Below, piece by piece: positions 45,963 to 53,895 of a stretch of DNA of 64,000 nucleotides. This DNA comes from a virus, in the IMG/VR virus record IMGVR_UViG_3300034111_001103, positions 62,001 through 126,000 of that record; one strand, written 5' to 3'. A program made the position numbers and the translations under genes. The notes under the pieces were generated by a model. The model worked only from the letters and a program-made list of their open reading frames with translations, searched no databases and was not told the origin of the DNA. Position 1 is the stretch's first letter, and each line of letters opens with the position of its first letter.

Positions 45963-46831
45963 TGCAATTAGAACTTAAATATCAAAAGACTAAAACTCTT
46001 AATATTAAAGAGAATGGTAGGTCATCTGACTGGGTAACCCCCAATTTTATTATGGGATGCAATGCTGGATGTTCTAATAGTTATTGTTATACTAGAAGAT
46101 TTGGAAGAAAATATATTTATATTAATACTAATGTAGATGAAATATTAGAATCAATAAGACAACATTCTTTAAAATTAGGTACTAAAATCCCTAATCAAAC
46201 AGATTTAAAGTATTGGACTTTTGATGTGGGATGTGATGTAGATCTTAATTATCATTGGAAAGATTATAATTGGGATAAAGTATTAAAGTTTTTTACAGAA
46301 ACTCCTAATATTAAAGCTACTTTTGCTACTAAATTTGTTAATAATCAATTACTACCTTATGGTAATGAAAAACTAAGAATTAGATATAGTTTAATGCCTC
46401 AACATATGTCTGATATTTTAGAACCTAAAACTTTTAAAATAGAGAAAAGGATTGAAGCTATTAATAAATTTATAGAGCATGGTTGGGATGTACATATTAA
46501 TTTTAGTCCTATTGTATATACTAATACTTGGAAAAAAGATTATGAAGAATTATTTAAACTAATAGATCAGAAAGTATTATATAAAGATAAAGTAGCTTGT
46601 GAAGTTATATTTTTAACTCATAATCAAAACTTACATAATATTAATTTAGAACAAAATGCTATAGAAATAGAAAACCTACTTTGGAAACCAGAAATACAAG
46701 AAACTAAAATATCTCAATATGGAGGAGAAAATATTAGGTATCAATGGGAGTTTAAAAATCAATTAATTAATGAATTTAAAGAATTACATAATAATATCAT
46801 ACCTTGGTGTAATATTAGGTATATTTTTTAA
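45962..46831 (+). CDS. Radical SAM protein, spore-photoproduct-lyase-like
   Basis: The 289-residue protein has SSDWVTPNFIMGCNAGCSNS followed by YCYTRRFGRKY. This matches the 'TPSFxxGCxxxCxYCYxxR' start of spore photoproduct lyases. C33, C37 and C42 would hold the Fe4S4 cluster, but the spacing is C-x3-C-x4-C and not C-x3-C-x2-C. The later WTFDVGCDVDL segment also fits the family. The enzyme type repairs UV-made thymine dimers of spores by radical chemistry; phages may use it for DNA repair or modification. It overlaps the helicase by one base and belongs to the replication unit. Confidence 0.75.
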   Translation: MQLELKYQKTKTLNIKENGRSSDWVTPNFIMGCNAGCSNSYCYTRRFGRKYIYINTNVDEILESIRQHSLKLGTKIPNQTDLKYWTFDVGCDVDLNYHWKDYNWDKVLKFFTETPNIKATFATKFVNNQLLPYGNEKLRIRYSLMPQHMSDILEPKTFKIEKRIEAINKFIEHGWDVHINFSPIVYTNTWKKDYEELFKLIDQKVLYKDKVACEVIFLTHNQNLHNINLEQNAIEIENLLWKPEIQETKISQYGGENIRYQWEFKNQLINEFKELHNNIIPWCNIRYIF

Positions 46832-46852
46832 AATAAAAACATAAAAACTATT

Positions 46853-47152
46853 ATGATACAAACAACAGATCAATTATTTAACTATTATAAAGAACATGTT
46901 GCTTTAACAGAAGGACATTACGCTTATTTAATAGATAAAGAAGATTTTAAAGAAGCATTAAAAAAATTTGCTACTTTACATGTTGAAAAAGCATTAGAAC
47001 AAGCATTTTTAAATAGTGAAATGAGAGTTTCAGAAAATGATACAAATGAAACACCTGGTTTTACTAATAATTATGATGATGGTTATGTAACTATTACAGT
47101 AAGTAAAGATTCTATTTTAAATGCTTATAATATAGAAGAAAATATAAAATAA
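46853..47152 (+). CDS. Hypothetical protein
   Basis: A 99-residue protein (TTDQLFNYYKEHVALTEGHY at residues 3-22) with helical first part and a strand-rich C-terminus (GYVTITVSKDSILNAYNI). The function is unknown. It overlaps the Rieske gene by one base (TAATG). Confidence 0.6.
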   Translation: MIQTTDQLFNYYKEHVALTEGHYAYLIDKEDFKEALKKFATLHVEKALEQAFLNSEMRVSENDTNETPGFTNNYDDGYVTITVSKDSILNAYNIEENIK

Positions 47153-47682
47153 TGAAAGATAAATATACAATAGGTAATTATTATAAAATCCCTTGTATAG
47201 AATATAAAGAAGTTTATAATAGATTAGAGCAAGTAAAGTTATATGAGTTAAATATAGGTTATCCTACATATAAAAAATTTGAATATATTTATTATTTACC
47301 TGTTACTTCAGAAAAACCTCATAGTGATAGAGAAAATGGACAAAATTACTTACATTATCATGTAGATTATAGATTTGAATTTGGAGAAAAAAGTAAACAT
47401 TATTTATTTGAAGATAGTAATATTAGATTAGAACATACTAAAAATACTAAAATAGTCTATATGATGATGAAATGTATAAAAAAATCTAATGAATTTACCA
47501 CTCCTGTAAGTTATATAAAAAACTCTAAACTAAAACATAAATGTATAATAAAAGGTAAATGTCCTCACAGAGGTCAAAACTTAACTTTAGAACCTGATAT
47601 TAATGGAGTAATAACTTGTCCTAATCATGGTTTACAATTTGATGCTATAACTAAACAATTAATAACAAATAATGATAAATAA
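47152..47682 (+). CDS. Protein with C-terminal Rieske [2Fe-2S] motif
   Basis: The 176-residue protein has a Rieske signature near its end: C137-P-H139-R-G, then TCPNHGLQFDA with C156 and H159. This is C-x-H-x16-C-x2-H with the usual 'CPxHGxxFD'. The first ~125 residues are unrelated to known Rieske oxygenases and lack a catalytic domain. Rieske clusters pass electrons. Such a domain next to a radical SAM gene could donate electrons to reduce the latter's cluster, although this is inference. A Rieske motif in a phage is unusual. Confidence 0.75.
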   Translation: MKDKYTIGNYYKIPCIEYKEVYNRLEQVKLYELNIGYPTYKKFEYIYYLPVTSEKPHSDRENGQNYLHYHVDYRFEFGEKSKHYLFEDSNIRLEHTKNTKIVYMMMKCIKKSNEFTTPVSYIKNSKLKHKCIIKGKCPHRGQNLTLEPDINGVITCPNHGLQFDAITKQLITNNDK

Positions 47683-47890
47683 CAAAGATTTACCAGGAAC
47701 AAATAGTGAAACTTTTAAAATTAGATTTACTGAAGATTGGTTTCAAAAAAGTGAAACAGGTATATACAATACTCATAAATTACTAATACTAGAAATACCT
47801 CATAAAAAATGGTATAAACAATTATTACAATTTATTAGTTTTGGACTATATGAAGCTCCTATTCAATACAAAGTAATACAAATTAAATAA
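47672..47890 (+). CDS. Small basic protein
   Basis: A 72-residue basic protein (MINNKDLPGTNSETFKIRF at its start, HKKWYKQLLQFISFGLYEAP in the second half). It overlaps the Rieske gene by 11 bases. The C-terminal hydrophobic stretch may sit at the membrane. Function unknown. Confidence 0.55.
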   Translation: MINNKDLPGTNSETFKIRFTEDWFQKSETGIYNTHKLLILEIPHKKWYKQLLQFISFGLYEAPIQYKVIQIK

Positions 47891-47897
47891 AATAAAA

Positions 47898-48737
47898 ATG
47901 AATTTAGTAACAAAAAGTAATAATGATTATATAGAACCTATTCCACATGACAATAATATTAATAGTATTATAAGTGATTTTAATGTGAAAGAGGAAAAAG
48001 TAGTTGTATTTGATGCTGATAGCTTACCTTTTATTTGTAGTTATCAGCCTAAAAATGATGAATTTGGTAATCCTACAGAATATTATACTAAAAAAAATGG
48101 GGGTTTTGATATAGCTGAAGGTATTTTAAATGAGAAATTATTAGGAATTTTTAACAAAATAGAAGAATATTTTACTATAAAAACCATTTATTTATGTGTA
48201 AAAGGTAATAATAATCCTAGAAAACAATGGTTAAGTTCTTATAAAACTCATAGACCAGAAACTCCAGAAATAGTTAACTATTTGCACAATATTCTTATAG
48301 AAAAACATAATGCTTTTATAGCTCCTATAGGAGAAGCTGATGATGCAATTAAAACATTAGTAGATACTTTAGGAGATAATGCTTTAATTTGTGGAATAGA
48401 CAAAGATTTATTAACTATTTCTGGATACCATTACAACTATTCTAAAGATTTTTATCAATATATTGATGAAAAAACAGCTAATTATAACTTTTGGACCCAA
48501 GTATTGATAGGAGATAGTACAGATTTTGAAAATCTAAGCCCAAAAATAGGTAAAAAATATGCAGAAAAAGTATTAGATATAGATATGACTGAAGAAGAAT
48601 ATAAAGAAGCTGTATATAATGGGTTTTTAAAAGCTTGGAAAGGAAATGTTGATTTAGCTAAAGAAAAGATGGAATTATCTTATAAATTAGTTAAATTATG
48701 GAATTTTAAAGAATTAGAAAATGTTGAAAATAAATAA
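47898..48737 (+). CDS. 5'-3' exonuclease (FEN/PIN-like)
   Basis: The 279-residue protein has VVVFDADSLPFICSY (~36-50) with the first catalytic acid, LSSYKTHRPETPEIVNY, GEADDAIKTLVDTLG (~146-160) with the E-A-D-D motif, ALICGIDKDLLTISG (~164-178) with the D-x-D, and DSTDFENLSPKIGKKYAEKV (~205-224), the helix-two-turn-helix that binds DNA. This is the layout of phage T5 D15 and T4 RNase H nucleases, which remove RNA primers and flaps. As the phage Pol A lacks a 5' nuclease domain, this would process lagging-strand primers. Confidence 0.85.
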   Translation: MNLVTKSNNDYIEPIPHDNNINSIISDFNVKEEKVVVFDADSLPFICSYQPKNDEFGNPTEYYTKKNGGFDIAEGILNEKLLGIFNKIEEYFTIKTIYLCVKGNNNPRKQWLSSYKTHRPETPEIVNYLHNILIEKHNAFIAPIGEADDAIKTLVDTLGDNALICGIDKDLLTISGYHYNYSKDFYQYIDEKTANYNFWTQVLIGDSTDFENLSPKIGKKYAEKVLDIDMTEEEYKEAVYNGFLKAWKGNVDLAKEKMELSYKLVKLWNFKELENVENK

Positions 48738-48740
48738 AAT

Positions 48741-49037
48741 ATGGAAAAACAAGAGCAAATAGATGTAATAATTGCACATCACATGGAGCTAATTAATAAA
48801 TTAGAACATGAAAAAGCTTTACTAGATTATAATATTATTAAGTCATTTAAAACAATGAATCAAGATAATATAGCCTTAATTTCTTATGAATTTTATGATT
48901 ATATGGATAAACAAATGAAAATATGTGATAAAATTAATGAAAAATATAAATATATGACAAAAGAAGTATATGAGCTGAATGAAGTTGATTTAAGATTAAT
49001 GAATAAAAATATTGATAATTATAATAAAAGTAAATAA
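48741..49037 (+). CDS. Small helical protein
   Basis: A 98-residue charged helical protein (EQIDVIIAHHMELINKLEHE at residues 3-22). It is probably a coiled coil. No family is recognised. It follows the FEN-type nuclease by three bases. Confidence 0.6.
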   Translation: MEKQEQIDVIIAHHMELINKLEHEKALLDYNIIKSFKTMNQDNIALISYEFYDYMDKQMKICDKINEKYKYMTKEVYELNEVDLRLMNKNIDNYNKSK

Positions 49038-49040
49038 AAT

Positions 49041-49487
49041 ATGAAATTAAGTAAAAAACCTACAGATTGGATTATAGCTACAGCAAATAATAATGATGAT
49101 TACTTTGTAAGTGACTTTATTATAATAAATGCAAAACAATGTATAGACTTTAAAGAAAGAATTATACCTATACTAGAAAATAATGGATTAAAAGGAGAAT
49201 ATTCTGAGCATGGAGTAATTATGTTTGAATTCTTTGACTCTAGTAATGAATATTACCCTATCATAAATGATTTTTTAGAAAATAATGAAGAAGGTTGGTC
49301 TTATATAGAATTAACAGATAAAGAATTTGAAGAAATACAAGAAAATTGTGTTATACTAGATAGTTGTGAAAATGAACTTAGAGTAGATTGTACTATTACT
49401 GGTATAGATAGAAGTGGATTTTCTTTTAAATCTTATGGAAAGTATTGTGGTACAGAACTTTATGCAAATTTACCTTTAAATATATAA
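49041..49487 (+). CDS. Hypothetical protein
   Basis: A 148-residue acidic protein (SKKPTDWIIATANNNDDYFV at residues 4-23). Strands and helices alternate (FKERIIPILENNGLKGEYSE, WSYIELTDKEFEEIQENCVI). A role is unknown. It is the last gene of the unit before the hairpin-promoter at 49504. Confidence 0.6.
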   Translation: MKLSKKPTDWIIATANNNDDYFVSDFIIINAKQCIDFKERIIPILENNGLKGEYSEHGVIMFEFFDSSNEYYPIINDFLENNEEGWSYIELTDKEFEEIQENCVILDSCENELRVDCTITGIDRSGFSFKSYGKYCGTELYANLPLNI

Positions 49488-49503
49488 AATAATATTAGAT
49501 AAG

Positions 49504-49545
49504 AACCTTATAATTTGGAATTATAAGGTTTAAGTCTTATATTTG
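49504..49545 (+). promoter_or_regulatory. Hairpin overlapping a Bacteroidota-type promoter
   Basis: AACCTTATAA (49504-49513) pairs perfectly with TTATAAGGTT (49521-49530). TTTG (49514-49517), in the loop, and TATATTTG (49538-49545) are 20 bases apart, matching the -33/-7 consensus. The 49567 gene starts 21 bases later. The hairpin may end the upstream transcript while the promoter starts the RecA unit. Confidence 0.65.
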
Positions 49546-49566
49546 AAACTTAATTAAAAGAAAAAT

Positions 49567-49920
49567 ATGGAAGAAAAAATTAATTATTATTTAGTTTTAG
49601 AACAACAAACTCATTTTAATGGACATGGAGAACCTGAAGAAGGAAAACTCACTAAATTTATAACTACTAATAAATTATATGAGCAATTAATTGGTAAAGA
49701 AGGTGTTATGTTTTATGAAAATCCTGTAGAATCTTTTATAGAAGATTCTGTTTTTGTAAATATAGATAAACATTTTAGAAGTTTATTTGCTTTTCCTGAA
49801 GATAAACAAGCTCAAGATAGTTACCATTGCATTATGTATAGTTATGAAGTTAGTATTGTTTCTAAAGAAATGGCTGAAAAATTAACAGAAATTATTAAAT
49901 CTTATAAGAATATTAATTAA
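49567..49920 (+). CDS. Hypothetical protein
   Basis: A 117-residue protein (MEEKINYYLVLEQQTHFNGH at its start) with mixed strands and a helical end (MAEKLTEIIKSYKNIN). It is the first gene after the 49538 promoter and may be part of the RecA unit. Function unknown. Confidence 0.6.
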   Translation: MEEKINYYLVLEQQTHFNGHGEPEEGKLTKFITTNKLYEQLIGKEGVMFYENPVESFIEDSVFVNIDKHFRSLFAFPEDKQAQDSYHCIMYSYEVSIVSKEMAEKLTEIIKSYKNIN

Positions 49921-49922
49921 AT

Positions 49923-50099
49923 ATGAATCAAAATCTAGAAGTAGGAAACTTAGAGTTAATAAAGTGGAAAGATAAACATGATATCCTTTTAGAAGAAATA
50001 TCTAATCTTTGGAAAGATATAAAAGATGCTATAGAAAGTAAAAACTTAAGGTTATTAGAAGAAAAGTTGAAGGATAGTGTAGAATTTATAAAAGAATAA
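49923..50099 (+). CDS. Tiny helical protein
   Basis: A 58-residue charged helical protein (MNQNLEVGNLELIKWKDKHD at its start, EEISNLWKDIKDAIESKNLR in the middle). Starts two bases after the previous stop and ends 15 bases before recA. No function can be named. Confidence 0.55.
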   Translation: MNQNLEVGNLELIKWKDKHDILLEEISNLWKDIKDAIESKNLRLLEEKLKDSVEFIKE

Positions 50100-50114
50100 A
50101 TTAAATAAAAAAAT

Positions 50115-51152
50115 ATGGCAAAAGAAGTAAAAAAAGAACAAAATATTGATGGTTTTCAATCAGAAATTGAAAAATTATTTGGGAAAGGAAGTATTATAAC
50201 AGCAAATGAAGAAATTCCTCCTGGAGATATTATTCCTTTAACCAGTTTAACATTATGTAATGCTTTGGGTAAAGGAGGATTTGCTAAAAATAAAATTATA
50301 GAAATTATTGGTTGGGAAAGTGCAGGAAAAAGTACTCTATCTTGTGATGCTATAGCAAATGATCAAAAAACATATGGAGATAATTGTCTTTTAATAGATA
50401 AAGAAAATAGTTTTGATAAATTTTATGCTGAAAGATTAGGAGTAAATTTAGATAAACTACAATTAGCCTATCCTAATTCTTTAGAAGATTGTTATAGTTT
50501 AATAGAAAAAGCACTAGACTCTAGACTTTTTGGTTTAATTGTAGTAGATTCTTTAACTTCTTTTCAACCTCAAGCAAGTTTAGATAATCCTGGAGGTGCT
50601 ATGGGTAAAGAAGCTAGAATTAATTCTGATAGAATGAGAATGGTTAATGATAAAGTTAGAAACTCTAATTGTTGTGTAGTATTTATTAATCAAATTAGAG
50701 AGAAGATAGGGATATTATTTGGAAGTCCAGAAACTACATCAGGAGGTAACGCATTAAAATTTTATGCTCATGTTAGAATTATGATTAGAAGAAAAGAAAT
50801 AAAAGCTGAAAATCAAACTAATACTATGCACTTTAAAATCATTAAAAATAAATTAGCTCCTCCTATGAAAGAAGCAGAAACTACTATTATTTGGGGTAAA
50901 GGTTTTGATAAAGAAAGTGAAATATTTTATTTAGCTAAAGATTTTGAAATTATTAAAAAACATGGTAAAAAAGTTACTTATAATGGGGAAATATTTGAAT
51001 TAAGTGATAAAGATGCTATGGATGAATATTATGCCTATTTAGATGAAAATCCTGACATTAAAAAAGAAATAGTAGATAAAGTGTTAGATAGATTAAATAA
51101 CCCAATAACAACAGAAGAAAATGGACAAATTAGTGAGGAAAAAGTACTTTAA
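50115..51152 (+). CDS. recA: RecA recombinase
   Basis: The 345-residue protein has the RecA core: EIIGWESAGKSTLSCDAIA (Walker A, ~63-81), CLLIDKENSFDKFYAERLGV (~94-113, with the conserved E), GLIVVDSLTSFQPQASLD (Walker B, ~139-156), and the L2 region CVVFINQIREKIGILFGSPE with TTSGGNALKFYAHVRI. The L2 and the TTSGGNALKFYA segment are close to bacterial RecA. It forms filaments for homologous strand exchange, used in repair and replication by the phage. A C-terminal acidic tail (ITTEENGQISEEKVL) is present. It lies before a run of nucleotide genes. Confidence 0.92.
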   Translation: MAKEVKKEQNIDGFQSEIEKLFGKGSIITANEEIPPGDIIPLTSLTLCNALGKGGFAKNKIIEIIGWESAGKSTLSCDAIANDQKTYGDNCLLIDKENSFDKFYAERLGVNLDKLQLAYPNSLEDCYSLIEKALDSRLFGLIVVDSLTSFQPQASLDNPGGAMGKEARINSDRMRMVNDKVRNSNCCVVFINQIREKIGILFGSPETTSGGNALKFYAHVRIMIRRKEIKAENQTNTMHFKIIKNKLAPPMKEAETTIIWGKGFDKESEIFYLAKDFEIIKKHGKKVTYNGEIFELSDKDAMDEYYAYLDENPDIKKEIVDKVLDRLNNPITTEENGQISEEKVL

Positions 51153-51360
51153 TGACTTAATAAATTTAAATGGTTCTAAAAATATGTTTAATTTTGGTTA
51201 CTTTAAAAATATAAGTTATAATGATAATGAATTTAGAAGATTATGCAACTATGTTAATCAAAAGTTTAGAGATATAGGAACTTTTTTAGATAAAGAAGAT
51301 GTTAATGATATAGAATTATTAAAAGAATCTAGAGAACAGGGATTAGAAAAAGAAGATTAG
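51121..51360 (+). CDS. Small hypothetical protein overlapping recA
   Basis: A 79-residue protein (MDKLVRKKYFNDLINLNGSK at its start) whose frame overlaps the last 32 bases of recA. Helical with charged C-terminus (LLKESREQGLEKED). Function unknown; coupling to RecA suggests a role in the same process. Confidence 0.5.
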   Translation: MDKLVRKKYFNDLINLNGSKNMFNFGYFKNISYNDNEFRRLCNYVNQKFRDIGTFLDKEDVNDIELLKESREQGLEKED

Positions 51361-51367
51361 AAAATAT

Positions 51368-51973
51368 ATGATAGAAGAAAGAAAAAAAGTAAATTTACAT
51401 AGTCTTAGATATAATCTGGCTACTAAATACTTGATAAATACCTTAGATATTAATTCTAAAGGGGTTACTTTTAAGTTATTGAAAGAATTAGGATTTGTTA
51501 ATGCTTATCTTATAGATGTTGGATATGATCATAAAGTATCTGATACTTTAACTTTAATATTTTCTATTCCTAACTCTTTCAAAGATAATTTCTTTAACTT
51601 TATTAAAGAGTTAGAAAAAGATGTACCTAATTATCTTTTACATTATGAAATAGATATTAATACTTATGGGGTTCTTTTTAAAATATCTGAAAAATATAAA
51701 TATATAATACCTTTATTTTTAGAGGGTAAATATTCTAAATTTGGTAAAGGATATGCTGATTTTTTTAAAGAAGTTAGTGGAGGAAAAGTTAACTATTTAT
51801 CACAATATAAGATTATCCTAAAAGACAAGGATTATCAATATGCTTTAGAAAATAAAATAGGAGCAGATATAGGAGAACTAGATGATAGAGAATTAGATAG
51901 TTCTCCTGATGAAAAAGATTATATATTTGATTATGAACAACTTATAAAAGAACAAGAAAATGCAAGTAGATAA
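51368..51973 (+). CDS. Hypothetical protein
   Basis: A 201-residue protein. Mixed alpha-beta (YLIDVGYDHKVSDTLTLIFS, YGVLFKISEKYKYIIPLFLE) with an acidic C-terminus (ELDDRELDSSPDEKDYIFDY). No family recognised. It overlaps the dATP/dGTP diphosphohydrolase-like gene by 14 bases. Confidence 0.6.
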   Translation: MIEERKKVNLHSLRYNLATKYLINTLDINSKGVTFKLLKELGFVNAYLIDVGYDHKVSDTLTLIFSIPNSFKDNFFNFIKELEKDVPNYLLHYEIDINTYGVLFKISEKYKYIIPLFLEGKYSKFGKGYADFFKEVSGGKVNYLSQYKIILKDKDYQYALENKIGADIGELDDRELDSSPDEKDYIFDYEQLIKEQENASR

Positions 51974-52631
51974 CAAAGAAAACTTAATACTAAACATTAA
52001 TAATAAGACACAACTATATTCTGAACAAGAAGTTAAAAAAGCTTTAGAAGAATATGAAAAAAACAAAATAGCTACTAGTCAGGTTAGTTTTTGTGCTAAT
52101 CATGATAGAGATACTCAAGAAGCTATTAATGAATATTATAAAGCTCCTGAACAAGTAGTTTGGGATGCTAGACCTGGTATTAAAATGAGTAATGCTTACT
52201 TTCCAACAGCAATTCCAACAGCAAATTGGATAACTACACATACAGCAGAAAGAATTAAAACAGACCCTGTTGTAGAAGCTGTAAAACATGACAAAGATAA
52301 AGTTAAAATGGAATTGTTACCTCCTTATAGTTTAGAAAAGATTGCTAAAGTATTTACTTTTGGAGCTAATAAATATGAAGATTGGAATTATCTTAAAGGA
52401 GATGGGTTAAAATTAAGTAGAGTTTATGGTTCTTGTTTAAGACATTTAAATTCCTGGTATAAAGGAGAAGAATTAGATCCTGAAACAGGAGAAAATCATT
52501 TAATTCATGCAGGATGTTGTATTATTATGCTCATAGAACTAATAAATGCTAAAAACAATGATGATAGACCTAAACATTATGTAAAAGATAATAAAATAAG
52601 TAATTTATTAAATGTACATGAAATGGATTAA
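51960..52631 (+). CDS. dATP/dGTP diphosphohydrolase-like protein
   Basis: The 223-residue protein has a C-terminal domain (~95-200) with DKDKVKMELLPPYSLEKIAK, VFTFGANKYEDWNYLKGDGL and LSRVYGSCLRHLNSWYKGEE, then DPETGENHLIHAGCCIIMLI. This is the pattern of the phage dATP/dGTP diphosphohydrolase N-terminal family, which is all-alpha with conserved E, H and D. Members cleave dNTPs and shape the nucleotide pool. The N-terminal ~90 residues are extra, with a disordered linker. It sits in a nucleotide metabolism unit with dUTPase and ribonucleotide reductase. Confidence 0.75.
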   Translation: MQVDNKENLILNINNKTQLYSEQEVKKALEEYEKNKIATSQVSFCANHDRDTQEAINEYYKAPEQVVWDARPGIKMSNAYFPTAIPTANWITTHTAERIKTDPVVEAVKHDKDKVKMELLPPYSLEKIAKVFTFGANKYEDWNYLKGDGLKLSRVYGSCLRHLNSWYKGEELDPETGENHLIHAGCCIIMLIELINAKNNDDRPKHYVKDNKISNLLNVHEMD

Positions 52632-52634
52632 AAA

Positions 52635-53315
52635 ATGGAAAAAATACAAGTTATAAGTGATACACATGGATTTCACAATCAAGTATTTATACAAGATAAT
52701 GTAGATTGTATTATACATTGTGGAGATAGTACTAATTATTATGATATTTATCATAATCAACCAGAATTTGATGATTTTATTAGTTGGTATTCTACTATAA
52801 ATGTAGAACATAAAATTTTAATACCAGGCAATCATGATTCATGGAGTATGAAAAAATATAATATTGATAAAGTAAAAAGTTTAGGTATTATCTATTTAGA
52901 ACATGAATATTATAAATTAGAAGGTTTAAAGATATTTGGTTCTCCTTATACTCCTACATTTGGAAATTGGCATCATATGAAAGATAGAGCTAAATTATTT
53001 AGATATTGGGAAGAATTAGAAGAAAATATAGATATTCTTATAACTCATGGACCTCCTTATGGTATTTTAGATTTATCAGAAAACAGAGATGGTCAATTAG
53101 AAAATTGTGGAGATAAAGCTCTTTTTAAGAAAATATTAAAAGTACAACCTAAATATCATTGCTTTGGTCATATTCACAACAATAATAATTGTTATAATCA
53201 AGGTACTAGAACTATTCAAGGTTGTAAAACTACTTTTATAAATTGTTCTATGGTAGAAGATGGTAAATTTAGTAAAGGTTTAATAAATAATGGATTAATA
53301 ATTAATTTAAAATAG
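52635..53315 (+). CDS. Calcineurin-like metallophosphoesterase
   Basis: The 226-residue protein has the five motifs of metallophosphoesterases: VISDTHGFHN (D-x-H, ~6-15), CIIHCGDSTN (G-D, ~27-36), LIPGNHDSW (G-N-H-D, ~62-70), ILITHGPPYG (~136-145), and CFGHIHNNN (G-H-x-H, ~176-184). It binds two metal ions and cleaves phosphoesters. Substrate is unknown: possible targets are nucleotides, cyclic nucleotide signals used by host defence, or DNA ends. The spacing is typical for the MPE fold of phages. Confidence 0.85.
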   Translation: MEKIQVISDTHGFHNQVFIQDNVDCIIHCGDSTNYYDIYHNQPEFDDFISWYSTINVEHKILIPGNHDSWSMKKYNIDKVKSLGIIYLEHEYYKLEGLKIFGSPYTPTFGNWHHMKDRAKLFRYWEELEENIDILITHGPPYGILDLSENRDGQLENCGDKALFKKILKVQPKYHCFGHIHNNNNCYNQGTRTIQGCKTTFINCSMVEDGKFSKGLINNGLIINLK

Positions 53316-53318
53316 AAT

Positions 53319-53777
53319 ATGAAAGTAAAAATAAAGAAACTACACAAAGATGCAGTAATACCTAAATATGCTAAACCTGGAGATGCTGGAATGGATTTAA
53401 CTGCTATAGAAATTAGTTATGATAATAATGGAAATATAGTTTATAGAACAGGATTATCTTTTGAAATACCTGCTGGGTTTTTTATGATGCTTGTACCAAG
53501 AAGCTCTAATTCTAAAACAAATTTAATGCTCACTAATCATTGTGGAATAGTTGATTCTGGATATAGAGGAGAAGTAATGTTTAAATATAAACCTTATAAA
53601 TGGAATGATAATTCCCAAGAATCTTTTTTAGAAATGGTAAAATTTGAAACTTATAAAATAGGGGATAGAGTAGGTCAAGGAATTATACTTCCTTATCCTC
53701 AAATAGAATTTGAAGAAGTAGAAGAATTATCTGTAACTGAAAGAAACACAGGAGGGTATGGTAGCAGTGGTGCTTAG
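53319..53777 (+). CDS. dut: dUTPase (trimeric)
   Basis: The 152-residue protein has the five dUTPase motifs: KPGDAGMDLTAIE (~20-32), PRSSNSKT (~61-68), CGIVDSGYRGEVMFKY (~75-90), GDRVGQGIILPY (~115-126) and ERNTGGYGSSG (C-terminal, ~141-151). It hydrolyses dUTP to dUMP and stops uracil entering DNA. Next to ribonucleotide reductase, it completes the nucleotide unit. A small insertion between motifs III and IV (PYKWNDNSQES) is unremarkable. Confidence 0.95.
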   Translation: MKVKIKKLHKDAVIPKYAKPGDAGMDLTAIEISYDNNGNIVYRTGLSFEIPAGFFMMLVPRSSNSKTNLMLTNHCGIVDSGYRGEVMFKYKPYKWNDNSQESFLEMVKFETYKIGDRVGQGIILPYPQIEFEEVEELSVTERNTGGYGSSGA

Positions 53778-53895
53778 TTACATAAAACAATTATTACCTA
53801 AAAAAGTAATAATTACAAATCAAAATTTAAAAAAATTAGAAATATTATATAACAAAGAAATAAATAAATTAAGGTATGGTAAAAAAAGTATTTAG
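53758..53895 (+). CDS. Tiny bridging protein, uncertain
   Basis: A 45-residue basic frame (MVAVVLSYIKQLLPKKVIIT at its start) that overlaps the dUTPase end and the ribonucleotide reductase start by 20 bases on each side. The continuous overlaps suggest it serves translation coupling, but it may be chance. Confidence 0.35.
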   Translation: MVAVVLSYIKQLLPKKVIITNQNLKKLEILYNKEINKLRYGKKSI

